64,000 nucleotides of DNA from Kitasatospora cineracea (GCF_003751605.1 NZ_RJVJ01000003.1:186001-250000), one strand, 5' to 3'. Positions 1 through 9,115 are shown, numbered from the stretch's first letter. The notes: generated by a model from the sequence alone, not told the origin. Made by a program: numbers and translations.

Positions 1-1666
1 TCTCCTGCGAGGCGAGGATCTGCCGCGGGTCGTCGAGGGTCGCCTCGACGACCGAGACCACGTCCAGGGAGTACGAGGGCGACTCGGGGTCGAGCAGGTC
101 GAAGGCGGCCAGCGCGAAGGTGGACAGCGGCTGGTTGAGCGCGAAGTTCTCCTGCAGGTCGAGGGTCAGGCGCGCGATGCGGCCCTCGGCGTCCGGCTCG
201 TCGAACTGCTCGACCACGCCGCCCTCCCGCAGCGAGCGGTAGATGGCGATCGCGGTGCGGATGTGGCGGCGCTGGGCGGAGCGGTCCTCGTGGTTGTCGG
301 TGAGCAGCTTGCGCATCGCGTCGAAGGCGTTGCCCGGGCGGCCGATCACCGACAGCAGCATCGCGTGGCTGACCTTGAACCGGGACACCAGCGGCTCCGG
401 GTCGGCCCCGATCAGGCGCTCGAAGGTCTCCTCGGTCCAGGACACGAAGCCGTCCGGGGCCTTCTTGCGGACCACCTTCTTGCGCTTCTTCGGGTCGTCG
501 CCGGCCTTGGCCAGCGCCCGGTCGTTCTCCACCACGTGCTCGGGGGCCTGCGCCACCACCTGGCCGACGGTGTCGAACCCGGCCCGCCCCGCCCGTCCGG
601 CGATCTGGTGGAACTCGCGGGCCCGCAGGATCCGCACCCGCTGCCCGTCGTACTTGGACAGCGCGGTGAACAGCACCGTGCGGATCGGCACGTTGACGCC
701 CACGCCGAGCGTGTCGGTGCCGCAGATCACCTTCAGCAGGCCCGCCTGCGCCAGGCGCTCCACCAGGCGGCGGTACTTGGGCAGCATGCCCGCGTGGTGC
801 ACGCCGATGCCGTGCCGCACGTACCGGGACAGGTTGCGGCCGAACTTGGTGGTGAAGCGGAAGTTGCCGATCAGCGAGGCGATCGCGTCCTTCTCCTGCT
901 TCGAGCACATGTTGATGCTCATCAGGGACTGCGCCCGCTCCACCGCCTCCTTCTGCGTGAAGTGCACGACGTACACCGGCGCCTGGCCGGTGGTCAGCAG
1001 TTCCTCCAGCGTGTCGTGCAGGTTGGTGCGCCGGTACTCGTAGAACAGCGGCACCGGGCGGGTCGCCGAGCGGACGACGGTGGTCGGGCGGCCGGTGCGG
1101 CGGGTCAGGTCCTCCTCGAAGCGGCGGACGTCGCCGAGGGTCGCCGACATCAGCAGGAACTGCACCTGCGGCAGCTCCAGGATCGGGATCTGCCAGGCCC
1201 AGCCGCGGTCCGGCTCGGCGTAGAAGTGGAACTCGTCCATCACGACCTGGCCGATGTCGGCGCGCGGGCCGTCGTGCAGGGCGATCTGCGCCAGCACCTC
1301 GGCGGTGCAGCAGATGATCGGCGCGGTCGGGTTCACCGAGGCGTCGCCGGTCATCATGCCGACCTGCTCGGTGCCGAAGACCTTGCACAGGTCGAAGAAC
1401 TTCTCCGACACCAGCGCCTTGATCGGCGCGGTGTAGAAGGTCCGCTTGCCCTCGGCCAGCGCGGCGAAGTGCGCGCCCGCCGCGACCAGGGACTTGCCCG
1501 ACCCGGTCGGGGTCGCCAGGATCACGTTGTTCCCGGAGACCAGCTCGATCAGCGCCTCCTCCTGGGCGGGGTAGAGGGTGATGCCGCGCTCCGACGCCCA
1601 CTCGGCGAAGGTCTCAAACAGCGAGTCGGGCGTGGCGGGTTTCGGCATCAGGTCCAGGAGGGTCAC
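1..1666 (-). CDS. DEAD/DEAH-box RNA helicase with DUF3516-type C-terminus (partial, 3' end outside window)
   Basis: ATP-dependent superfamily 2 helicase, probably acting on RNA. Reading from a GTG at 1666, the protein shows a Walker A motif (ATPTGSGKS), a DEFH motif II, SATL motif III, a HHAGMLPKYRR segment and QIAGRAGRAG motif VI, in the correct order. The C-terminal part continues in the style of the actinobacterial DUF3516 helicases until the window ends without a stop. An ATG six codons downstream (1648) is an alternative start. Family assignment is secure; the exact RNA substrate cannot be seen. Confidence 0.88.
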   Translation of the reverse strand, partial: MTLLDLMPKPATPDSLFETFAEWASERGITLYPAQEEALIELVSGNNVILATPTGSGKSLVAAGAHFAALAEGKRTFYTAPIKALVSEKFFDLCKVFGTEQVGMMTGDASVNPTAPIICCTAEVLAQIALHDGPRADIGQVVMDEFHFYAEPDRGWAWQIPILELPQVQFLLMSATLGDVRRFEEDLTRRTGRPTTVVRSATRPVPLFYEYRRTNLHDTLEELLTTGQAPVYVVHFTQKEAVERAQSLMSINMCSKQEKDAIASLIGNFRFTTKFGRNLSRYVRHGIGVHHAGMLPKYRRLVERLAQAGLLKVICGTDTLGVGVNVPIRTVLFTALSKYDGQRVRILRAREFHQIAGRAGRAGFDTVGQVVAQAPEHVVENDRALAKAGDDPKKRKKVVRKKAPDGFVSWTEETFERLIGADPEPLVSRFKVSHAMLLSVIGRPGNAFDAMRKLLTDNHEDRSAQRRHIRTAIAIYRSLREGGVVEQFDEPDAEGRIARLTLDLQENFALNQPLSTFALAAFDLLDPESPSYSLDVVSVVEATLDDPRQILASQE

Positions 1667-1850
1667 CCCGCTATCTTGCCCGCACTCGATCACCGCGGGC
1701 AAAGCTCGCCCCCGCACCACCGCCCGCTCCGCGCTCCGGCCGAACGAGTGGTTGCGGGCAGCGCTGGTGATATCACGCTGCGTGACGGAGATGATGCCGG
1801 TCGGCCGTCCACGAACCGACGTGGGCGGCGCGAGCAACGGAAGGACCTCC

Positions 1851-2201
1851 ATGACGCTGACGCGCAAGCGCATCCTCGGCCCCGGCCTCGCCCTGGCCGC
1901 CGCCCTGGCCTCCCTGGCGGCGGTGACCGCCGGACCGGCAGCCGCCGCGGCCGACCCGAACGTCGAGACGGTCACCGCGGTCGGCTCCTCCGGCGGCGTG
2001 GTGGCCCGCTGCCCCCAGGGCTGGACGCCCGGCGACCCGCACATCGCCAACGGCGACGGCACCCCGCTCGCCCCGAACCAGCGCTGGCACTACGGCCCGA
2101 TCGAGGGCGGCGACGGCTTCGCGGGCTGGATCGCCCCCTACCTGAACTCCCCGCCGCCGCCGGACACGATCGCGCTCACCATCACCTGCACGCGCTGCTG
2201 A
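1851..2201 (+). CDS. Small secreted protein of unknown function
   Basis: 116 aa. The N-terminus is a clear Sec signal (basic TRKR, a long alanine/leucine core, then GPAAAAA as the cleavage region), so the mature product is about 80 residues outside the cell. It has three cysteines, one near the middle and two close together at the C-terminal CTRC, and a proline run PPPP. A purine-rich GGAAGGA lies about 7 nt before the ATG. I do not recognise a family. It starts divergently from the helicase, 185 bp away. Confidence 0.7.
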   Translation: MTLTRKRILGPGLALAAALASLAAVTAGPAAAAADPNVETVTAVGSSGGVVARCPQGWTPGDPHIANGDGTPLAPNQRWHYGPIEGGDGFAGWIAPYLNSPPPPDTIALTITCTRC

Positions 2202-2220
2202 GACCCTCCCGGCAGCCCTG

Positions 2221-2340
2221 GGCCGGTCTCGCGGGCGGGTGACGCCTGGCGGGGCCCAGGACGGGTCTCGCGGGCAGAGTGACCGCCTGGCCGGCCCGGG
2301 ACGGGCCTCACGGGCAGGTCACCACCTGGCCGGCCCAGGA
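2221..2340. repeat. Three degenerate 40-bp tandem copies overlapping the fabH-like stop codon
   Basis: Units begin at 2221, 2261 and 2301 and share the pattern GG(G/C)C(T)CTC(G/A)CGGGC...CCTGGC...GGCCC(A/G)GG. The third unit is the true 3' end of the ketosynthase gene and carries its stop (TCA on this strand, 2308-2310). The other two have TCG at that place, so they do not contain the stop. The period is not a multiple of three. Confidence 0.75.
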
Positions 2341-3258
2341 CAGGCCGCCGCCGAACGCGAACAGCAGCACCCGGGCGCCGGAGCGCAGCTCGCCGCGCTC
2401 CACCAGCTTCGCCAGCGCCAGCGGCACGGAGGCCGCCGAGGTGTTGCCGGAGTCCACCACGTCCCGGGCGATCACCGCGTCCTCGGACAGGCCCAGCTTC
2501 TGCACCAGCGACTCGATGATCCGCAGGTTCGCCTGGTGGGTCACCACCCCGTCCAGCTCCGCCGGGCTCAACCCGGCCGCCCGGCACGCCTGTTCGGCCA
2601 GCGCGGGCAGCTCGGTGGTGGCCCACCGGAACACCGCCTGGCCGTCCTGCTCGAACTGCGGGTGCCACTCGCCCAGCAGCCGCACCGCGCTCGCCCGCGA
2701 CGGGTCCGAACCCCAGACCGCCGGGCCGATCGCGCTGGTGTCCCCGTCGGTGGCCGACAGCACCGCCGCGCCCGCGCCGTCGCCCAGCAGGATGCAGCTG
2801 CGCCGGTCCGTCCAGTCGACCAGGTCCGACATCTTCTCCGCGCCGATCACCAGCGCGTGCTTGGCGCCGCCCGCCAGCAGCGAGTGGTTCGCCACCGACA
2901 GCGCGGTGCAGAACCCGGCGCAGCCGTTGTTCAGGTCGAACGCCACCGCGGACGGGATGCCCAGCCGGCCCGCGACCTGCGCCGCGATCGACGGGCAGCG
3001 GTCCACCGCACTGCAGGTGGCCACCGTGACCTGCCCGATGTCCGCCGGGTCCAGCCCCGACGCCGCCAGCGCCTTCGCCGCGGCCCCCGCCGCCAGGTCG
3101 GTCACCGACTCGTCCGGTCCGGCGATCCGCCGGGTCACGATCCCGGTGCGCCGCCGGATCCACTCGTCATTGGTGTCCACCATCGTCGCCAGCTCGTCGT
3201 TGCCGAGCACCCGGCCGGGCTGGTGGTGGCCGAGAGCGGCGATCCGGACTCCGGGCAT
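2308..3258 (-). CDS. Beta-ketoacyl-ACP synthase III-like enzyme (FabH family)
   Basis: 316 aa thiolase-fold enzyme that condenses an acyl-CoA starter with malonyl-ACP or a related acyl acceptor. The full catalytic triad is visible: Cys113 in NNGCAGFC, His241 in THQANLRI and Asn272 in SGNTSAAS. The TNDEWIRRRTGI signature near residue 30 is typical of KASIII. The ATG at 3258 has a good ribosome site (GGAAGGGG). No other fatty-acid genes are adjacent, so this is a stand-alone paralogue rather than the housekeeping fab operon copy; it could prime a secondary-metabolite or modified lipid. Confidence 0.9.
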   Translation of the reverse strand: MPGVRIAALGHHQPGRVLGNDELATMVDTNDEWIRRRTGIVTRRIAGPDESVTDLAAGAAAKALAASGLDPADIGQVTVATCSAVDRCPSIAAQVAGRLGIPSAVAFDLNNGCAGFCTALSVANHSLLAGGAKHALVIGAEKMSDLVDWTDRRSCILLGDGAGAAVLSATDGDTSAIGPAVWGSDPSRASAVRLLGEWHPQFEQDGQAVFRWATTELPALAEQACRAAGLSPAELDGVVTHQANLRIIESLVQKLGLSEDAVIARDVVDSGNTSAASVPLALAKLVERGELRSGARVLLFAFGGGLSWAGQVVTCP

Positions 3259-3763
3259 GGCGTTCCCCTTCCGCAGCGGCACCCGACCGGTGCCGGGGCA
3301 ACGGCCAGGAATATAGCAACCGACCGATCGGAAGCTAAACGGCGGCCCGAAGGATGGACGCCGCAGGGGCCGGAGCGGGCCGACCCGGCTCTGCGGGGTT
3401 CGACCGGCTTTACGGGGAGTCCGACCGTCCGGGATTCGGTTCATCGAACCCGGGCCTCGCAGGTGCGGTGCGGTGCAGTGCGGCGCGGACAGGGCCGGGC
3501 CGGGTGCTCCCCGCAGGTGCGGCCGGGGCGGCGGACCGGCGGTTTGGCGGATTCGGGAGCGGCGGGCGTCCTCCTTTGCGATGATCTTGAAGCTTTGAGT
3601 CGCGGACCGGGGGGCGCGGCGGGCGGACCGGGAGGGGCGGCTTCGGCCGGACCCCTCCCCGGGGTCCGCCGGGGCGCGTGCGATGCGCCGTTCACTCCCG
3701 GGCACCGCACCGCACCGCGCAGACCGTCCCCGCCCAGCCGTGGCCAACGTCCAGGAGTCCCAC
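3259..3763. other. Intergenic region between divergent fabH-like and MFS genes
   Basis: About 500 bp with no convincing gene. It should carry promoters for both neighbours. Visible elements are an 8-bp palindrome CCGATCGG near 3325, a block of GTGCGGTGCGGTGCAGTGCG repeats near 3467, and a less GC-rich stretch around 3580-3600. The short ORFs here have no ribosome site or family signature. Confidence 0.5.
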
Positions 3764-5041
3764 GTGAGTCAGACCAGCACGCTGCCCCCCGACGGCCGCC
3801 AGGAGGACACCGCCCCGGACCGTCGGTCCTGGCCGGTGCGCCGGGGGCTGCTCCTGGAGTCGGGCCCCCAGCGCCGGCTGGCCCTCGGGGGCTTCGTCAA
3901 CCAGCTCGGCACCGCGGCCTTCCTGGCGACGGCGCCGCTGTACGCGCTGCGGGTGATCGGCCTGCCGCTCGGGCAGGTCGGGCTCGGGCTGGGGGTCGCG
4001 GGAGTGGTCGGCCTGCTGGCCGGCCCGCCCGTCGGGCACCTCGCCGACCGCCGCGGCCCGCGCGGCGTCTTCCTGGTCACCCTGCTGATCCAGGCCGCCT
4101 CCATGCTGTCGCTGCTGTTCGCCCACTCGTTCACGGCGTTCATGGTGTCCATGGCGGTGACCGACCTGGCCGGCGCCTCGGGGGGTGCGGCGCGCGGCCC
4201 GATGATCCGCCGGTTCGGCGGTGACGAGGTGCCGAAGTTCCGTTCCTACCTGCGCTCGACCGCCTTCCTGGCCAGCACCTTCGGCGCGCTGGCCGCCGGT
4301 GTGGTGATCCAGCTCGACTCCGGCTCCGCCTACCGCGCGCTCATCGTCGCCAACGCCCTGACCTTCGTCGGCTGCGCCGTCGTCGTGCTCCGGCTGCCCG
4401 AGCTGGAACCGCTGCCCGCAGCGACCGGGTCGAACCGGTGGCTCGCACTCAAGGACAAGCCGTACATGGCGTTCGTCGTCCTGGACGGCATCCTGTGGAT
4501 CCAGGGCGAGGTGGTGACCTACGCCCTGCCGCTGTGGGTGGTCCTGCACACCCAGGCGCCGCGCTGGTTCACCGGCGTCGCGCTCGCCGTCAACACCGTG
4601 ATGGTGGTCGTCCTGCAGATCCGCACCAGCCGCGGGATCAAGGGCGGACAGGTCGCCGGCCGGGCCACCCGGCGCGCCGGGCTGGCGTTCCTGCTCGGCA
4701 TGGCGGTCATCGCAACGGCCCCGGGCCTGCCGGGCTGGGCCGCCGCAGCCGTCATGACGGCCGGCGTCGCCGTCCACACCGTGGGCTCGCTGTGGCACGC
4801 GGCCGGGTCGTTGGAACTGCGCTTCCGGCTGGCCCCCGCGCACGCGCAGGGACAGTACTCCGGAGTGTTCGGCATCGGCATGGGCCTCTGCTACACCGTC
4901 GCCCCGGGCCTGCTCGGCCTGCTCTGCCTGGGCTGGGGCGCCCCCGGCTGGCTGGCCATGGGCGGCGTCTTCGTCGCGGCCGGCCTGGCCGTGCCGCTCG
5001 TGGTCCGCTGGGCCGGACGGTCCCGGGAGCTCAGCGCCTGA
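3764..5041 (+). CDS. MFS transporter
   Basis: 425 aa integral membrane protein with about 12 hydrophobic segments. The loop between helices 2 and 3 has GHLADRRGPRGV, matching the MFS G-x-x-x-D-(R/K) signature. The GTG at 3764 is preceded by AGGAG with 6 nt spacing; the longer in-frame ATG at 3683 lacks this. The substrate is unknown, and drug or sugar efflux are both possible. Confidence 0.85.
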   Translation: MSQTSTLPPDGRQEDTAPDRRSWPVRRGLLLESGPQRRLALGGFVNQLGTAAFLATAPLYALRVIGLPLGQVGLGLGVAGVVGLLAGPPVGHLADRRGPRGVFLVTLLIQAASMLSLLFAHSFTAFMVSMAVTDLAGASGGAARGPMIRRFGGDEVPKFRSYLRSTAFLASTFGALAAGVVIQLDSGSAYRALIVANALTFVGCAVVVLRLPELEPLPAATGSNRWLALKDKPYMAFVVLDGILWIQGEVVTYALPLWVVLHTQAPRWFTGVALAVNTVMVVVLQIRTSRGIKGGQVAGRATRRAGLAFLLGMAVIATAPGLPGWAAAAVMTAGVAVHTVGSLWHAAGSLELRFRLAPAHAQGQYSGVFGIGMGLCYTVAPGLLGLLCLGWGAPGWLAMGGVFVAAGLAVPLVVRWAGRSRELSA

Positions 5042-5122
5042 ACGGGCGGCCCGCGACTCCCGTCGAGCAGCCGTCGAGGCTCCCGGTCGGCGGGCAGCCG
5101 TCGGGACCGGGACGGCGGCCTC

Positions 5123-5629
5123 TCACGGCGCAGGCGGGTAACCCGGCGGAAGCTCGACTCCCGTGCCGGCGTGCAGCCGGGCCATGTCCTGCCGGTCCTT
5201 GTCCGTGGCCGCGTAGCCGAGGTGGCACCGCACCTGCGTCGCCGCGTCGACGCACGGGACCCGGCGTCCGCCGATGGTCCCGTTCGCCGGCGCCGGGTAG
5301 TGGAACCGTTCGCCGCCCGGGAGGAGCTGCCGGCCGTCCTCCCGGGCGGAGCCGACGACGGGGTGCAGGTCGATCTCCCGGCCTGCGCCGTCCGCGACGG
5401 CCAGGGCGGTGGGGAGCCGGTCCCGCAGGACTTCCGTGAACCCGGCTCCGGCCAGCGCGCCCCGCACCAGGTCGAGCTGGTCCGCCAGGACGACCAGGTC
5501 GAGATCCGCATGCGCCCGGGTCGTCTCCCCGATCAGGGCGTCCACACCCCAGCCGCCGTCCACCCAGGCCACCGCCCCGGCGCTCTCGAGCAGGTCCAGC
5601 ACTTCGAGCACATCGGATTCGTTCAGCAC
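5123..5629 (-). CDS. Lincosamide/aminoglycoside-type nucleotidyltransferase
   Basis: 168 aa. The motif GGWGVDALIGETTRAHADLDLVV is characteristic of the LnuA / ANT(2'')-like nucleotidyltransferases: the two aspartates after the histidine bind the catalytic metals for transfer of a nucleotidyl group from NTP to an antibiotic hydroxyl. Length fits the small lincosamide type (about 160 aa). The gene is convergent with the MFS transporter. Chromosomal homologues in actinomycetes are common and their real substrate is often unknown, so resistance is a family inference. Confidence 0.78.
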   Translation of the reverse strand: MLNESDVLEVLDLLESAGAVAWVDGGWGVDALIGETTRAHADLDLVVLADQLDLVRGALAGAGFTEVLRDRLPTALAVADGAGREIDLHPVVGSAREDGRQLLPGGERFHYPAPANGTIGGRRVPCVDAATQVRCHLGYAATDKDRQDMARLHAGTGVELPPGYPPAP

Positions 5630-5803
5630 CAGGGCACTCTGGCAGCGCGGACGATCCGCCGCCACCGAGATACCCGACGGCCCGGCGCGGCCGGCCACCG
5701 ACTGATGCCCGGTCACCGGGCCGGGAGCGTCGGCCCCTTGCCCGTAGGGGGTCCGGGATGCCAGGCTCCGGGGTGTGAAGAGAATCGAGTCCGGCACCCC
5801 CCG

Positions 5804-6982
5804 GTGACCGCCCCCGGTGCGCGGGTGCCGCTGTACGAGTACGCGCTGCGGCTGCACCGCCTGGACCCCGACGGCCCGTTGCGGGGGATCGTGCTCCCGC
5901 CGGAGCCGGACCGCGGGCAGCGGTACCGCCGGGACCTCGCGGAGACGGGGTCGGGGGGCGCCCGCACCGCGGCCGTCCTCGACCAGCGGCTCGGCCGCCC
6001 GCTGAGCCCGGTCTCGTTGCGGCTGCTCGACAGCGCGCTGGCGCAGGTGCCGGTGCCGCGGCACCGGGACCCGGCGGTCCGCGACCTGAGCAGGCGTCAC
6101 CCGCCCGCGCTGCTGCGCACGGTGGGCCGCTGGCTGGTGCGCCGCGGCACCGGGCGGGAGGCGGTGGCGGCCGGGCTCGCGCTGCTGGCCGAGACGGCCG
6201 TCGAGAGCGACGTCCCGCTGATCCTGACCGTCGGGCTGCTCGGCTCCCCGTTCGGCCGGCTCCCCGCCGACGCGCTGGAACGCCTGCCGAACGCGGCCGC
6301 CACCCCGGCCCTGGGCCGGCTGGCCGGGCGGACCACCGGCACCGTCCGCACCCACTGCGTGCACGCGCTGAACCGGATCGCCGACCCCCGCGCCCACTAC
6401 CCGTGGTGGCAGGGCCCGCACCCGCTGGCCGACCCCGACCGGCCCGCCGACCCGCAGGCCGTCCACTGGCTGCGCCGCCGGGCCGCCGACCACGGCGACT
6501 TCAACGGGTACTTCGCCGCCGAGACGCTCGTCGCCGCGGACGTCGAACGGGCGATCGCCGACCCGCACGCCGACGGCGAGGTCGTCGACCAGACCGGACG
6601 GCTGCTGCGCGCCACCACCGACTGCGCGGGCACGGGCGCCACCCTCGCCCGGCTCGACAACGCCCGGGAACTGCTCACCCACTACGCGGACCACGTCGGA
6701 CGCCTCGCCCCGACCGCGGACCGCTGCCACTCCGTCCTCGCCCTGGCCGGCTACCTCGCCGACCCGCGGGGAGAGGCCGCCGTCCTCGACCGGCCACCGG
6801 GCGGGCGGGCCGCGCTCCTCGCGCAACTCACCACCCTGCTGCGCGAGCCCGGCTGGCCGGCCCGCCTGGCGGAACTGACCGCCTGGCCGACCGGCAACCT
6901 CGCGGGATGGTCGCTGCTGACGGCCCGGCGCACCGGCCTGCTGCCGGACGGGCCCGGGCCGCAGGCGCGCCGGCGCCGTTGA
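5804..6982 (+). CDS. Conserved hypothetical protein, alpha-helical, 392 aa
   Basis: Reads from a GTG at 5804 (no strong ribosome site; an upstream ATG near 5703 is possible). The protein is rich in Arg, Ala and Leu, has no signal peptide or membrane helix, and contains repeated helical segments such as LLAETAVES and ARELLTHYADHVGRLAP. I do not recognise a family. Codon use is normal for the window, and the reading frame runs through without interruption, which supports a real gene. It is followed 10 bp later by a GNAT gene. Confidence 0.65.
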   Translation: MTAPGARVPLYEYALRLHRLDPDGPLRGIVLPPEPDRGQRYRRDLAETGSGGARTAAVLDQRLGRPLSPVSLRLLDSALAQVPVPRHRDPAVRDLSRRHPPALLRTVGRWLVRRGTGREAVAAGLALLAETAVESDVPLILTVGLLGSPFGRLPADALERLPNAAATPALGRLAGRTTGTVRTHCVHALNRIADPRAHYPWWQGPHPLADPDRPADPQAVHWLRRRAADHGDFNGYFAAETLVAADVERAIADPHADGEVVDQTGRLLRATTDCAGTGATLARLDNARELLTHYADHVGRLAPTADRCHSVLALAGYLADPRGEAAVLDRPPGGRAALLAQLTTLLREPGWPARLAELTAWPTGNLAGWSLLTARRTGLLPDGPGPQARRRR

Positions 6983-6992
6983 CCGGGCGGGC

Positions 6993-7535
6993 ATGGAACG
7001 CTGGGGGGTGTCGAACAGCGGGGGAGAGGTGGGCGCGGTGGGTGGCGGTTCCGGGCTGGACGGGGTGCTGACCAGGCTCGTTCCGACGGGCGAGGACGAC
7101 CTGGAGCTCCTGGCCGGGTGGTTCGCCGACCCCGGGTTCGTGGAGCACTGGGGCGGGGCGCCGCTGTCGCGGCAGGAGGTCGCCGAGAAGTACCTGGGGC
7201 GGCGGCGCCCGCAGGTGGAGTCGTTCCTGGTGCTCGCCGCGGACGCACCGGTGGGCTACGCCCAGTACTGGCGGGCCGGGCCGGACGGCGGCGGCCTCGA
7301 CCTGGTCCTGGTGCCGCACGCCCGGGGCCGGGGCCTGGGGCCGGACGCCGCGCGGGCGCTGCTCGCCCACCTGGTCGGGGAGTCGGGGTGGCGGCGGGTG
7401 ACCGTCGACCCGGCGGCGGCGAACGTCCGGGCCGTGCGCGCCTGGGAGAAGGCCGGGTTCCGGCGGGTGCCGCCCGGCGGAGGTGGGGAACTCCCGGACG
7501 GGGGCCTCCTGTTGGAGTACCGCCCGGGGTGGTGA
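6993..7535 (+). CDS. GNAT N-acetyltransferase (AAC(6')-like)
   Basis: 180 aa. The acetyl-CoA binding region HARGRGLGPDAARALLAHL followed by VDPAAANVRAVRAWEKAGFRR is the classic GNAT motif A and B order and most resembles the aminoglycoside 6'-acetyltransferase subgroup. It starts 10 bp after the preceding hypothetical gene, so the two are probably co-transcribed. The exact start is uncertain: ATG 6993 was chosen, and GTGs within the next 20 codons are possible. Confidence 0.8.
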   Translation: MERWGVSNSGGEVGAVGGGSGLDGVLTRLVPTGEDDLELLAGWFADPGFVEHWGGAPLSRQEVAEKYLGRRRPQVESFLVLAADAPVGYAQYWRAGPDGGGLDLVLVPHARGRGLGPDAARALLAHLVGESGWRRVTVDPAAANVRAVRAWEKAGFRRVPPGGGGELPDGGLLLEYRPGW

Positions 7536-7600
7536 CGGGCCCGGGCGGGGTCAGCGCTCCGGTCGGTTCGGCGCTTCGGGCGGGGTCAGCGCTCCGGCCG

Positions 7601-7812
7601 GTTCGGCGTTCCGGTCGGGGTCGGTGCTTCGGTCGGGGTCGGCGTTCCGGTCGGTTCGGCGTTCCGGCCGGGGTCGGTGCTTCGGTCGGGGTCGGCGTTC
7701 CGGTCGGTTCGGCGTTCCGGCCGGGGTCGGTGCTTCGGTCGGGGTCGGCGTTCCGGTCGGTTCGGCGTTCCGGCCGGGGTCGGTGCTTCGGTCGGGGTCG
7801 GCGTTCCGGTCG
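7601..7812. repeat. 53-bp minisatellite (four tandem units, nested 18+18+17 bp sub-units)
   Basis: GTTCGGCGTT recurs at 7601, 7654, 7707 and 7760, and as a variant at 7813, giving an exact 53-bp period. Each unit is itself three related blocks of 18, 18 and 17 bp built on GGTCGGGGTCGG(T/C)G(C)TTC(C). Degenerate copies extend upstream to about 7550. It lies between two convergent genes, and the stop codon of the minus-strand gene falls in the last, altered copy. Confidence 0.92.
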
Positions 7813-7814
7813 GT

Positions 7815-8297
7815 TCAGCGCTTCGAGGCGCAGGTGGCGGGGAAGGCGGTCGGACCGGCCGTGGTGCGTCGGCGCAGCGCGGGCGGGCAGGCGGAGTTGC
7901 GGACGGCCGCGGCCCGGACGCCCCCGTCGTGGTCGGCGGCGAGTTCGGCCAGCAGGTCGGCGGGGGCGTGCGGGTTGGCGGCCGCGGCCGCGCGGACGGT
8001 CGGGACGTCCTCCGCGGCCCGCCACAGCGCCGCGGTGTCGCGGGTCCGGCGGGTGGCGGCGCGCCGGACCTCCTCGGACGGGTCGTCGAGCAACTGGTCC
8101 ACCAGGTCGGACGGCATCCGGGGGTGGGTGAGCAACGCGACGAGGACGCCGGGGGCGGAGTCGGTCAACAGGGCGTGCCGGAGGCGTCCGGGCAGGTCGT
8201 CCGGGGAGTCCTCCCGGGGGTCGTTCCACGGGTCGTCCCAGGGGTCGTTCCGCGGGTCGGGGGTGGGGGCGGAGGTGCTGGGCTGCTGTTCTTCCAC
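7815..8297 (-). CDS. Leucine-rich-variant/HEAT-like repeat protein
   Basis: 160 aa. After an acidic, Asp-Pro-Trp-rich N-terminus (DPRNDPWDDPWNDP), the rest is made of roughly 24-residue helical repeats, for example ANPHAPADLLAELAADHDGGVRAAA, typical of LRV or HEAT-like scaffolds that bind other proteins. The GTG start has an AGGAGGA ribosome site. The 3' end touches the 53-bp minisatellite: the TGA stop exists because the final repeat copy reads TTCAGC instead of TTCGGC. Confidence 0.75.
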   Translation of the reverse strand: MEEQQPSTSAPTPDPRNDPWDDPWNDPREDSPDDLPGRLRHALLTDSAPGVLVALLTHPRMPSDLVDQLLDDPSEEVRRAATRRTRDTAALWRAAEDVPTVRAAAAANPHAPADLLAELAADHDGGVRAAAVRNSACPPALRRRTTAGPTAFPATCASKR

Positions 8298-8343
8298 GGT
8301 GTCCTCCTGGTGCGGTCGACCCGGCAGGCGTTAGCGTCACTTA

Positions 8344-8372
8344 GACGATAACACTTCTCGTCGGTTGGACGA
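8344..8372. promoter_or_regulatory. Candidate TetR operator between divergent genes
   Basis: Three alternating 5-bp half-sites are visible: GACGA (8344-8348), TCGTC (8358-8362) and GACGA (8368-8372). The minus strand also offers a plausible -35 TTGTCG and -10-like GTTATC here. Its position between the repeat-protein gene and the tetR gene fits a shared, repressed promoter. This is inference from sequence only. Confidence 0.5.
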
Positions 8373-8509
8373 CAAGTGGGGCGGGGAAGGCGCGCCGAAC
8401 CCCGCCCGGCCGCGCGGGCCGCCGCACCCCGGGGCCGCACGACGTAGGATTCCGGGCCGGGGCGCGGATCGGGCGCACCCGGACGAGGCGGACCGCGGAG
8501 GAGGATCGG

Positions 8510-9115
8510 ATGAGCCCGCGCAGCACGGTGGTCGAGACCCGCCGGACCAGGGCCCGGATCATCGACCGCAGCGTCGCCCTCGCCTCGGTCGACGGGCTGG
8601 AAGGGCTGACCATCGGACGGCTGGCCGCCGACCTCGGCCTCTCCAAGGCCGGCGTGCTCGGCCACTTCGGCACCAAGGAAGCCCTCCAACTCGCCACCCT
8701 GGAACGGGCCTCCGCACTCTTCACCGCTCTGGTCTGGGACCCGGCGGCGACCGTCGAACCCGGCCTGCGCCGCCTGCGGGCCGTCTGCCAGAGCTGGATC
8801 GACTACCTCGAACACGCCCGCGAGGTCTTCCCCGGCGGCTGCCTGTTCACCACCGCCGCCGTCGAGTTCGACGCCCACGACGGCCCCGTCCGCCGCAACG
8901 TCGCCCGCCTGCTGATGGTCTGGCGCCGCCGCTTGGCCGGCGAGGTCCGCCTCGCCGTCGAAGCCGGAGAACTCCCCTCCGACACCGACCCCGAACAGGT
9001 CGTCCACGAGCTGACCGGCATCTACCTGGCCCTCAACCAGGCCCTCCAACTCCTCCGCGACCCCCTCGCCGCCACCCGCACCCGCCGCGCCCTGGACCGC
9101 CTCCTCCCCGCCTGA
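8510..9115 (+). CDS. TetR/AcrR family transcriptional regulator
   Basis: 201 aa. Residues about 12-58 form the TetR DNA-binding domain (RTRARIIDRSVALA...LTIGRLAADLGLSKAGVLGHFGTKEALQLATL). The C-terminal half is the all-helical ligand and dimer domain, with a CLFTTAAVEFDAHDGPVRR motif found in the TetR_C_6-like group. A GAGGAGGAT ribosome site precedes the ATG. It is divergent from the repeat-protein gene and probably controls itself or that gene. No ligand is evident. Confidence 0.9.
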   Translation: MSPRSTVVETRRTRARIIDRSVALASVDGLEGLTIGRLAADLGLSKAGVLGHFGTKEALQLATLERASALFTALVWDPAATVEPGLRRLRAVCQSWIDYLEHAREVFPGGCLFTTAAVEFDAHDGPVRRNVARLLMVWRRRLAGEVRLAVEAGELPSDTDPEQVVHELTGIYLALNQALQLLRDPLAATRTRRALDRLLPA

